Origin: JAUIAI01 sp963732405
Lineage (GTDB): Bacteria; Pseudomonadota; Gammaproteobacteria; Burkholderiales; Burkholderiaceae_E
DNA length: 64,000 nucleotides
NCBI GenBank assembly: GCA_963732405.1
Contig: CAVSZG010000001.1
Location: 2,542,001-2,606,000 of the forward strand
Direction of reading: 5' to 3'
This document shows, piece after piece, positions 1 through 6,778 of the stretch (position 1 is its first letter; each line of letters begins with the position of its first letter). Both the position numbers and the translations under genes were made by a program. The notes under the pieces are model-generated. The model ran no database searches and had not been told where the DNA came from. It saw only the letters and a program-made list of their open reading frames with translations.

Positions 1-162
1 CCATTGCTGTGCATTGCGGGTATCGAGGCGCACCTGGTCACCCACCGCAATGTCCAGATCGCGACCACGAGCCAATGCCGTGACCTGACGGCCAGAGCAG
101 GGTTCATGAACCAGAAACTGACGCCCGTAGGCCGCCAGCACGCGGCCCGTATCGGTACTCAC
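1..162 (-). CDS. rsgA: RsgA (YjeQ/EngC) ribosome small-subunit GTPase, N-terminal part only
   Basis: The reverse strand from a GTG at 162 encodes 54 residues and runs off the window edge. The reading GRVLAAYGRQFLVHEP followed by a segment around RGRDLDIAVGDQVRL matches the N-terminal OB-fold of RsgA, the circularly permuted GTPase that matures the 30S subunit. The GTPase and zinc domains lie outside the window. The GTG overlaps the TGA of the upstream protease gene by 4 bases, so the two are probably translationally coupled. The family call rests on a short segment. Confidence 0.72.
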   Translation of the reverse strand, partial: MSTDTGRVLAAYGRQFLVHEPCSGRQVTALARGRDLDIAVGDQVRLDTRNAQQW

Positions 163-1424
163 GCGGCAACGGCGCCGGTGAGACGGGTGATTCTTTCGGA
201 GGCGCTGGGGTGCGAGTCGTAGAAGGCCGAATGGATGGGATCGGGTGTCAGGGTCGAGGCATTGTCCTCGTAAAGCCGCAGCAGTGCATCGGCCAGATCG
301 CCCGGTCGGGTCTGGCTGGCGGCGAACTGGTCGGCCTGGAATTCGTCGCGGCGCGACATCAGGCTGACGACCGGCCGCAGCAGGAAGGTGAAGACGGGTG
401 CGACTAGCAGAAACAGCAACAAGGCGGGCGCTTCGAAGCCCACGGCGCCTGGTGCCATGCCCAGGCCCGTGTAGAACCAGGCCTGTTGCGCGAGCCAGCC
501 CAGCAGGGCGAGTCCGAGCAGGCTCATCAGGAAGGACCGGAGCATCCGCCACACGATATGGCGATGCTTGAAGTGACCCAGTTCATGGGCCAGCACCGCT
601 TCGATCTGATTTTCATCGAGCCGGTTGATGAGCGTATCGAAAAACACAATGCGTTTTGCCCGTCCGAAGCCGGTGAAGTAGGCATTGCCATGGCTGGATC
701 GGCGACTGCCGTCCATCACGAACAAGCCCTCGGAACGAAACCCACAGCGCTCGAGCAGGGCTTCGATTCGCTGACGCAACGGATTGTCCGGCATCGGCTC
801 GAAGCGATTGAAGCGCGGGGCGATCACGGTGGGGTACAACACCAGGATGCCCATGGTGAAGGCGGTCCAGACCAACCAGACCGGAATCCACCACCAGGCC
901 CCAGCGGTCTGCATGATCCAGAGCACCAGTGCGGCCAACGGCAAGCCGATGAGTGCGGCCAGTACGCCACCCTTGAGCACGTCAGTGACGAACAAGGCAG
1001 GGGTCATGCGGTTGAACCCGAAGCGTTTTTCCAGCACAAATTGCCGATACCAGCTCAGCGGCAGATCGACGAGACTCGAAACGAGCATCACCAGTGACAG
1101 GAACAACAGCTGCGCAGCCAACGGCGATTCGCCCAGCCAGGTCGCGCTGAGGTCATAGAGCCACTGTGCGCCGCCGAACAGGGTAAGGGCCAGCAGGGTG
1201 ATGGTGCCGATCAACCAGCCCACCAACTGGACCCGGACCCGGGCTACGGTATAGTCTGCGGCTCGCTGATGAGCCGCCAGGCTGATGCGCCCGGCGAAGA
1301 TTGCCGGGACCTGATGGCGATGCGCAAGCACATGCCGAATCTGTCGGGCGGCGAGCCAGAAGCGGATCACGGCGTTGGTGCCCAGGGCCAGGGCAAACAG
1401 TACCGAGAAGGCGTTCGCGGTCAT
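159..1424 (-). CDS. M48 family (Ste24/CAAX-type) integral membrane metalloprotease
   Basis: A 421-residue protein with several hydrophobic segments. The zinc-binding HEXXH motif appears as HELGH near residue 280 (in VLAHELGHFKHRH). A downstream acidic zinc ligand lies in RRDEFQAD near residue 360. This order, with a long multi-spanning N-terminal part, matches bacterial Ste24-like M48 peptidases of the inner membrane, thought to act in membrane protein quality control; the substrate is unknown. It overlaps rsgA by 4 bases and is divergent from orn with only 34 bases between the starts, so the two promoters must overlap. Confidence 0.88.
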   Translation of the reverse strand: MTANAFSVLFALALGTNAVIRFWLAARQIRHVLAHRHQVPAIFAGRISLAAHQRAADYTVARVRVQLVGWLIGTITLLALTLFGGAQWLYDLSATWLGESPLAAQLLFLSLVMLVSSLVDLPLSWYRQFVLEKRFGFNRMTPALFVTDVLKGGVLAALIGLPLAALVLWIMQTAGAWWWIPVWLVWTAFTMGILVLYPTVIAPRFNRFEPMPDNPLRQRIEALLERCGFRSEGLFVMDGSRRSSHGNAYFTGFGRAKRIVFFDTLINRLDENQIEAVLAHELGHFKHRHIVWRMLRSFLMSLLGLALLGWLAQQAWFYTGLGMAPGAVGFEAPALLLFLLVAPVFTFLLRPVVSLMSRRDEFQADQFAASQTRPGDLADALLRLYEDNASTLTPDPIHSAFYDSHPSASERITRLTGAVAA

Positions 1425-1458
1425 TCAGGGGGTGCCGATTGCAAAAGGAGAAAAAATT

Positions 1459-2037
1459 ATGTCACAGCCACCTCGACCCGATCAGAATCACCTGGCCTGG
1501 ATAGACATGGAAATGACCGGGTTGGATCCGGAGAACGATCGCATCATCGAAGTGGCGATCGTGATCACCAACAACGATCTGGACATCCTGGCGCAATCGG
1601 AGGCCCTCGCCGTTCATCAGAGCGATCAACGCCTGGCGGCCATGGATAGCTGGAACCAGGCCACCCATGCACGCTCCGGCCTGACCGAAAGGGTCCGCCA
1701 GTCGACGCTGGACGAGGCAGCCGTTCAGGCGCGCATGCTGGGTTTTCTGCGGCAATGGGTGCCGCAAGGTGCCTCGCCGATGTGCGGCAATTCAATCTGC
1801 CAGGATCGGCGGTTTCTGGCCAAGACCATGCCAGAGCTCGAGGCATGGTTTCATTATCGCAACCTCGACGTGAGTACCCTCAAGGAGTTGTGCAAGCGGT
1901 GGCGACCGGCACTGGCCCGTGGCTTTGGCAAGCGCGGGGCCCACACCGCACTTGCCGACATCATCGAATCGATCGAGGAAATGCGCTACTACCGCGAGCA
2001 CTTCATCATTCACGAGGCGCCCGAGCCCAGCGCGTAG
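1459..2037 (+). CDS. orn: Oligoribonuclease, 3'-5' exonuclease on 2-5 nt RNAs
   Basis: A 192-residue DEDDh exonuclease that degrades the short RNAs left by other RNases, and pGpG from cyclic di-GMP turnover. Catalytic acids D16 and E18 lie in WIDMEMTGLDP, the second motif is in NSICQDRRFL, and the final His and Asp are H162 and D167 in HTALADI. The length fits the family. An ATG with AAAGGAG 8 bases upstream sets the start; the frame is open further upstream without homology. Its 3' end overlaps the convergent glycosyltransferase gene by 28 bp. The pGpG link may matter because a YcgR-type cyclic di-GMP sensor is encoded in the same window. Confidence 0.96.
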   Translation: MSQPPRPDQNHLAWIDMEMTGLDPENDRIIEVAIVITNNDLDILAQSEALAVHQSDQRLAAMDSWNQATHARSGLTERVRQSTLDEAAVQARMLGFLRQWVPQGASPMCGNSICQDRRFLAKTMPELEAWFHYRNLDVSTLKELCKRWRPALARGFGKRGAHTALADIIESIEEMRYYREHFIIHEAPEPSA

Positions 2038-3764
2038 AGCCGGATCCGCTCGTCGGCACCGGGCCGGCGACGGCCTTCCCAGATCAGTCGCCAGCCTGGT
2101 TCATTCGAGGGTGGCTGAAACGCGAGCGCACCATAGTCCTCGACTAGCAGGAACCGGCAGGGCCGCTCGCCCCGGCCGAATTCGATCCGGGCGTGGTAGG
2201 CGATGGCGGCGCGCTCGGCCAGACCGAGCCGACGGGTCTGCACGCAGCTACCGTCTCGCGGGATGAACTGGGCGATGGCATCGGCGACGCCGCGATAGGT
2301 ATTGCGTTCATTGAATACTGGCAGCCAGAGTGTCATGAGCAGGAACCAGGCCAGACACAAACCGCCCGAGGACAGCACCACGGCGCGCCAGATCACTGGC
2401 GGTCGGCGTGAGATTCGCCAACGGACGAGCAGGAGCCAGGCCAGGCTGGCCGCGAGCGCCAGCGCCAGGTCGAGTTCGCTCCAACGGGCCAGATAACCAG
2501 GCGCCAGTTGCCTGGCACTGAACGCCATGCGCGGCGGCCAGCCGGTCAGGAAAGCCAGCCAGTAGGCCCAGATCGCAAACCCGAACAGCGAGAACAACAT
2601 CACCGCGAACCAGTCGATCAGATTCACCACGACGCGCTTGAGCGTGGGCAGGCCCATGGCTGCCAGCGCGGCCACCGGCAGCGCGGCCGGAATCAGCCAG
2701 GGTTCACCCGGTGACTGCGCAAGCAGGGCGAGCACCAGAAAGCTGCCTGCCAGCAGGGTCGGGGTGGCGATTGCGGGCTGATCCAGGCGCCGCGTCCAGC
2801 GCAGCAGAGCCCAGATCGCCAGCGGCCAGGCGGGCCAGTAGAACCAGAGCGTGTTGCGGGCGAAATAGATGGCCGCCTCGCTGGTCGGCGCGCCCATTGC
2901 CGCCGCGTTCCAGCTGATCCATTCGGTCAGAAAGCCCAGAGCCTGATCCGATCCGATCAGCAGCAGGGCAGCCGGCCAGAGTGCTGCGAGTGCGAGCGCC
3001 AGCGGCACACCCACCCGCAGCGCGGTCTGGCGAACCAGCGTGTAGGGTTGACACACGAACAACAGCATCAGCCAGGTGATCAGCATTGCGCCGGCAATCG
3101 GCAGTCCGCGCGTGGCCACCGATGCACCCACGGCCAGGCCTGCGAGCACCGCACCGCGCAGTGGCGCATCCAGTGATACGGCCAGCCCGTAGAGAAACAG
3201 GGCGATGAGGACCATCTGCGCGGCGAACGCGGTCGTCTCGTGCATGCGCGCGATCAGACCGAAGGTGGCGATCGTGATGAGCAGGCCGGAGTCGGCGATC
3301 GCGCGGGCCAGGTCGCGCGGGTTGGCGCCGGCACCCAGAGGATCGCCGGGCGTCACGCCGGGCCGACGGGCCAGCAGGTAAATGGCGCGCCAGGTCAGTG
3401 CAAGCGTCAGGGCCAGCCCGAGGCCGGCGGCAATCCGGACGGACAGATGCGGGGTGAGCGACAGGCCGGGCACCCAGGGTTCGATCACGGGAGCCAGAAA
3501 GCTCATCGCCCTGGCGAATGCGGCAGCCAGGGCAAAGGGCAGCGGCCCCTGCTCGGGCACGGATTCGCCGGCGACATTCGGAATCAGCCAGTCCAGGGCC
3601 GAGCCCAGATACATGGTGTGGGCGATACCGAAGCCTGTGGCATCGATAACCCGCCAGGGGTCCCGGCCCAGAAGCCCGGGCACCACATAAAGGGTGCACA
3701 GCAGAATCAGGCCCCATCGGGGCAGCTTGCGGGCCTGATTCGAGGTGACGATGAACGGGCGCAT
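2010..3764 (-). CDS. Multi-pass membrane glycosyltransferase, GT-C fold (ArnT/PMT-like)
   Basis: About 584 residues from ATG 3764; an in-frame TTG lies at 3779. The protein opens with a hydrophobic helix (WGLILLCTLYVVPGLLG) followed by GRDPW, the position of the first periplasmic loop acid in GT-C enzymes. About ten more hydrophobic helices follow, then a soluble C-terminal part of about 110 residues. GT-C enzymes move a sugar from a polyprenyl-phosphate donor to lipid A, protein or glycan. The acidic pair typical of ArnT is not evident, so donor and acceptor cannot be assigned. It lies 39 bases after rpmE2 on the same strand and ends inside the orn 3' end. Confidence 0.7.
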   Translation of the reverse strand: MRPFIVTSNQARKLPRWGLILLCTLYVVPGLLGRDPWRVIDATGFGIAHTMYLGSALDWLIPNVAGESVPEQGPLPFALAAAFARAMSFLAPVIEPWVPGLSLTPHLSVRIAAGLGLALTLALTWRAIYLLARRPGVTPGDPLGAGANPRDLARAIADSGLLITIATFGLIARMHETTAFAAQMVLIALFLYGLAVSLDAPLRGAVLAGLAVGASVATRGLPIAGAMLITWLMLLFVCQPYTLVRQTALRVGVPLALALAALWPAALLLIGSDQALGFLTEWISWNAAAMGAPTSEAAIYFARNTLWFYWPAWPLAIWALLRWTRRLDQPAIATPTLLAGSFLVLALLAQSPGEPWLIPAALPVAALAAMGLPTLKRVVVNLIDWFAVMLFSLFGFAIWAYWLAFLTGWPPRMAFSARQLAPGYLARWSELDLALALAASLAWLLLVRWRISRRPPVIWRAVVLSSGGLCLAWFLLMTLWLPVFNERNTYRGVADAIAQFIPRDGSCVQTRRLGLAERAAIAYHARIEFGRGERPCRFLLVEDYGALAFQPPSNEPGWRLIWEGRRRPGADERIRLYALGSGAS

Positions 3765-3803
3765 GGTCGGGTCGGCCAACCCCGACCGCAGTTTCCTCCG
3801 CCG

Positions 3804-4052
3804 TTAAGCCTTGCGGGCAAACTTCTGGCGGAATTTTTCAACCCGGCCCGTTTCGCGGACCCGTTGCTGCGCACCGGTGTAAAACGGATGCGACTCGGAA
3901 GTCATTTCCAGCTTGACGAGCGGATATTCCTTGCCGTCATCATGCTTGATGGTCTCGCGCGAGGATAGCGTCGAGCGGGTGATGAACCGCGTGCCCGTGG
4001 ACATGTCCTGGAACACGACTTCGCGGTAATTGGGGTGGATACCTTCTTTCAT
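3804..4052 (-). CDS. rpmE2: Large ribosomal subunit protein bL31, type B (zinc-free)
   Basis: An 82-residue protein opening MKEGIHPNYREVVFQD, with SHPFYTG in the middle and a basic C-terminus. It has no cysteines, so it is the C-minus, zinc-independent form of L31. In other bacteria the C-minus form replaces the zinc form under zinc starvation, but many betaproteobacteria carry type B beside rho, as here. Just before the ATG lie three 20-bp repeats and no Shine-Dalgarno-like purine run. A TATAAT hexamer on this strand at 4142-4147 suggests its own promoter downstream of rho. Confidence 0.95.
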   Translation of the reverse strand: MKEGIHPNYREVVFQDMSTGTRFITRSTLSSRETIKHDDGKEYPLVKLEMTSESHPFYTGAQQRVRETGRVEKFRQKFARKA

Positions 4053-4058
4053 GGGGAT

Positions 4059-4115
4059 GTCGGTTGGGTCAGTGGGGCGTCGGTTGGGTCAGTGGGGACG
4101 TCGGTTGGGTCAGGG
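4059..4115 (-). repeat. Three tandem ~20-bp repeats forming the rpmE2 leader
   Basis: On the + strand the unit gtcggttgggtcagtgggg occurs at 4059-4078 and 4079-4099, with a partial copy at 4100-4115. On the transcribed strand the RNA reads CTGACCCAACCGAC plus a CCCC-containing end in each copy, and the last copy ends at the rpmE2 ATG. The RNA is C/A-rich and poor in G, the kind of sequence bound by ribosomal protein S1 or by Rho. Confidence 0.85.
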
Positions 4116-4141
4116 TCGACCGTTGTGCCGGGCAGCCGGCG

Positions 4142-4147
4142 ATTATA
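4142..4147 (-). promoter_or_regulatory. Candidate -10 hexamer (TATAAT) for rpmE2
   Basis: A perfect TATAAT on the minus strand between rho and rpmE2, about 90 bases before the start codon. No good -35 is seen at 16-18 bp spacing, so this is only a candidate. If used, the transcript would start just upstream of the three repeats. Confidence 0.4.
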
Positions 4148-4195
4148 CGCTGTGGCGGCCGTGACGTGGGAGCAGTGGATGAATGGCCGATGGGC

Positions 4196-5461
4196 TCAGC
4201 GGCCACCCCGATTCATCAGGTCGAAAAATTCCTGGTTGTTCTTGGTCTGTCGCACCTTGTCGAGCATGAACTCCATGGCCTGGATCTCGTCCATGTCGTG
4301 CAACAGTCGTCGCAGGATCCAGATCTTTTGCAGCTTGTCGGCGGCAATCAGCAGTTCCTCACGTCGGGTGCCCGAGCGGTTGATGTCGATCGCCGGATAG
4401 ATCCGTTTTTCCATCATGCGACGGTTCAGGTGGATCTCCATGTTGCCGGTGCCCTTGAATTCCTCGTAGATCACCTCGTCCATCCGGCTGCCGGTGTCAA
4501 CCAGGGCGGTGGCGATGATGGTGAGCGAGCCGCCTTCTTCGATGTTACGGGCCGCGCCGAAAAAGCGCTTGGGACGTTGCAACGCATTGGCATCCACGCC
4601 ACCGGTCAAGACCTTGCCTGATGCGGGTACCACGGTGTTGTATGCGCGTGCCAGGCGGGTGATCGAATCGAGCAGGATCACCACGTCTTTTTTGTGTTCG
4701 ACCAGGCGTTTGGCCTTTTCAATGACCATCTCGGCAACCTGTACATGGCGGGTCGCCGGCTCGTCGAAGGTTGATGAAACCACTTCGCCGCGCACCGAGC
4801 GCTGCATCTCGGTGACCTCCTCGGGGCGCTCGTCGATGAGCAGCACGATGACGTAAATGTCAGGGTGATTCGAGGTGATCGCATGGGCGATGTGTTGCAA
4901 CATCACAGTCTTGCCCGACTTGGGCGGCGCGACGATCAGGCCGCGCTGGCCCTTGCCGATCGGTGCGATCATGTCGCAGATGCGCCCGGTGGTGTTTTCC
5001 TCGGCCTTGATGTCGCGCTCGAGTCCGAGCACCTTGTTGGGGTGCAGCGGCGTCAGGTTCTCGAACAGGATCTTGCTCTTGCTCTTTTCGGGCGCCTCGT
5101 CGTTGATCTTGTCGACCTTGACGAGTGCGAAATAGCGCTCACCATCCTTGGGTGTGCGTACTTCGCCTTCGATTGAGTCCCCGGTGTGCAGGTTGAACCG
5201 GCGGATCTGCGAGGGCGAGATATAAATGTCGTCCGGGCTGGCCAGATACGAGGTTTCCGGTGATCGCAGAAAGCCGAATCCATCGGGCAGGACCTCAAGC
5301 ACGCCATCGCCGAAAATCGATTCGCCCGTCTTGGCCTGGCGCTTGAGAATCGCAAACATCAACTCCTGTTTGCGCAGCCGGTTGGCGTTCTCGATGTCGA
5401 GTGCGCTGGCCATTTCAATGAGCTCGGACACATGGCGTGCCTTGAGTTCTGATAGATGCAT
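4196..5461 (-). CDS. rho: Transcription termination factor Rho
   Basis: A 421-residue hexameric RNA-dependent ATPase that terminates transcription. The N-terminal helical region (MHLSELKARHVSELIEMA) is followed by the RNA-binding cold-shock fold with GFGFLR and the Walker A loop APPKSGKT. Walker B (VIVLLIDERPEEV), the Q loop and the R loop near the C-terminus are present. Length and ends match the compact proteobacterial form, with no insertion domain. The gene sits between trxA and rpmE2 on the same strand, with 665 bases after trxA that probably form a regulatory leader. Confidence 0.98.
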   Translation of the reverse strand: MHLSELKARHVSELIEMASALDIENANRLRKQELMFAILKRQAKTGESIFGDGVLEVLPDGFGFLRSPETSYLASPDDIYISPSQIRRFNLHTGDSIEGEVRTPKDGERYFALVKVDKINDEAPEKSKSKILFENLTPLHPNKVLGLERDIKAEENTTGRICDMIAPIGKGQRGLIVAPPKSGKTVMLQHIAHAITSNHPDIYVIVLLIDERPEEVTEMQRSVRGEVVSSTFDEPATRHVQVAEMVIEKAKRLVEHKKDVVILLDSITRLARAYNTVVPASGKVLTGGVDANALQRPKRFFGAARNIEEGGSLTIIATALVDTGSRMDEVIYEEFKGTGNMEIHLNRRMMEKRIYPAIDINRSGTRREELLIAADKLQKIWILRRLLHDMDEIQAMEFMLDKVRQTKNNQEFFDLMNRGGR

Positions 5462-6078
5462 ATCGTCGTCGTCCTGCCGGCTCGGGTCCGGCCAGTGTCG
5501 CGAAAGGTTTCGGCGCGCGTCAGATCGGCGGAAACTCGTCGCAGGGGGTGGTCTTGATTCGGGTAATTCGGGGTTCTTGTCGGGATACCGCCGGGGTCGC
5601 CAGCAGGACCGGCATCATCGCCTGGGCCCAGCCTGGCCGTCAGCTCTGTCGGACCGGATTGGCGGGATCAGGGAATGGGTTGTTGGCAACTCGGGCACCG
5701 ACGCAGAAAACCGATGTCAATACGCAATCGGATGGCCCAGGCTGCTCAGGGAGACGGTCAGTTGCCGCGACAAACCGCTAAACCTGCAGGACACCAGGGG
5801 CAATTCATGATTGCGCTGGCCTGAACGGGTGGGTCTGGGTGGGTGACCGTCGGGAGTTAGCCCGGATTTGCCTGGTATTGCCCAGACTTGCCGGGTATTA
5901 CCCTGAGAATGTAGCCGTGGGACTGAGCCTGCCTTCAGACTGAGTCTTCATTCGGATTGGGCTTTTGGCCGGGCAAACCTGCCTCGGCAACGACGCCTTC
6001 CTCGCGACTGAAGCCTTGATTGGGAACTGATCGATTACTGCGCGGGAACTGCGCCCGCTTGACCATTTCTTAGGTTAC
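5462..6078 (-). other. Long non-coding leader between trxA and rho, with a C-rich Rho-binding-like stretch
   Basis: No credible gene lies here. On the rho-sense strand the stretch matching 5822-5848 reads as repeated ACCC units, C-rich and poor in G, as in Rho utilisation sites. At 5868-5883 and 5888-5903 a 16-bp unit (TTGCCTGGTATTGCCC on the + strand) repeats with two changes at a 20-bp period. E. coli rho is autoregulated by Rho-dependent attenuation in its leader, and this region is well placed for the same. No convincing promoter was found. Confidence 0.45.
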
Positions 6079-6110
6079 AAGGAAACCCGGCGAATGTCCA
6101 CTCGCCGGGC
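6079..6110 (-). terminator. Probable hairpin terminator after trxA
   Basis: CCCGGCGA (6086-6093) pairs with TCGCCGGG (6102-6109) around an 8-base loop. On the minus strand the hairpin is followed by TTTCCTTGT, a weak U-rich tract. It lies 17 bases beyond the trxA stop, so rho probably relies on partial read-through or its own promoter. Confidence 0.6.
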
Positions 6111-6126
6111 ATTGCCTCGACACGGC

Positions 6127-6447
6127 TTACAGGTGGTTGTCCAGGAACAGGGTCAGCTGGGATTTGGACAATGCGCCCACCTTGGTGTCGACCAGTTGGC
6201 CGTTCTTGAACAGCATGAGGGTAGGAATGCCCCGGATGCCGTATTTCTGGGGGGTCATCTGATTTTCGTCAACGTTGACCTTGGCAACCTGGATGCGGTC
6301 GGCGTAGTCGACGGCCACCTCGTCCAGCAGCGGGGCGATCGACTTGCAGGGCCCGCACCACTCGGCCCAATAGTCGACCAGCACCGGCTTGTCGGACTTG
6401 AGGACCTCCTGGTCGAAACTGGAGTCTGTGACTTTCTTGATGGACAT
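6127..6447 (-). CDS. trxA: Thioredoxin 1
   Basis: A 106-residue thioredoxin, the small dithiol reductase of the cytoplasm. The redox site WCGPC lies in YWAEWCGPCKSIAP, the buried Asp region is VLVDYW, and the cis-proline loop is in GIRGIPTLMLFKNG. Length is canonical. The gene is divergent from ffs, with about 90 bases between its start codon and the SRP RNA. A candidate promoter for it lies at 6509-6536. Confidence 0.97.
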   Translation of the reverse strand: MSIKKVTDSSFDQEVLKSDKPVLVDYWAEWCGPCKSIAPLLDEVAVDYADRIQVAKVNVDENQMTPQKYGIRGIPTLMLFKNGQLVDTKVGALSKSQLTLFLDNHL

Positions 6448-6501
6448 GAAGGGCTCCGAAGGAGTGGGCGGGACGGATCGTACCCGGGAACGGCCCGGCG
6501 A

Positions 6502-6532
6502 TTACAACATGATAGGGGCTGACTGATAGAAT
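6502..6532 (+). promoter_or_regulatory. Candidate promoter for the SRP RNA gene
   Basis: TAGAAT at 6527-6532 lies 6 bases before the inferred 5' end of the RNA, the right place for a -10. The best -35 is TTACAA at 6502-6507, at a long spacing of 19. It overlaps the trxA promoter face to face. Confidence 0.4.
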
Positions 6533-6536
6533 TCAA
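6509..6536 (-). promoter_or_regulatory. Candidate sigma-70 promoter for trxA
   Basis: On the minus strand TTGAAT (6536-6531) is followed after 16 bases by TATCAT (6514-6509). It is about 60 bases upstream of the trxA start and overlaps the presumed ffs promoter on the other strand. Confidence 0.5.
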
Positions 6537-6537
6537 C

Positions 6538-6637
6538 CGGGCGGGTCCCTTCGCATTGTTACCTGTCGCAATTGGTCAGGTCCGGAAGGAAGCAGCCACC
6601 GTCATGTCTGACAAGTGCCGAAGATCAGGCTCGCCCA
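6538..6637 (+). ncRNA. ffs: Signal recognition particle 4.5S RNA
   Basis: The conserved apical domain with GGTCAGGTCCGGAAGGAAGC is at 6574-6593, the Ffh-binding symmetric and asymmetric loops of bacterial 4.5S RNA. The ends pair: GGGCGGGTC (6539-6547) with GGCTCGCCC (6628-6636), giving a rod about 100 nt long. The RNA works with Ffh and FtsY to target membrane proteins. ffs just upstream of dnaX is common in betaproteobacteria. Confidence 0.93.
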
Positions 6638-6778
6638 CCCCACTTTCGTCGTAGCCGGTCATTGTCGCGGCCGGTGCCGTCGCCCCAGTCCCGCGGCCCC
6701 TCGGGCGGCAAACCCGCTTCTCCGATGGTCCCGGGCATCAGGGGTGTCGGCGTAATGATCGGACCCCCTTCACCCACG

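Noticed and set aside
5714..5719. Perfect TTGACA on the rho-sense strand
   Set aside because: No -10 hexamer lies at 15-19 bases, so it is not reported as a promoter.
6572..6778. Longer N-terminus for DnaX starting inside the SRP RNA gene
   Set aside because: Homologues begin at MSHQVLARKWRP, and the upstream frame overlaps a structured RNA gene.
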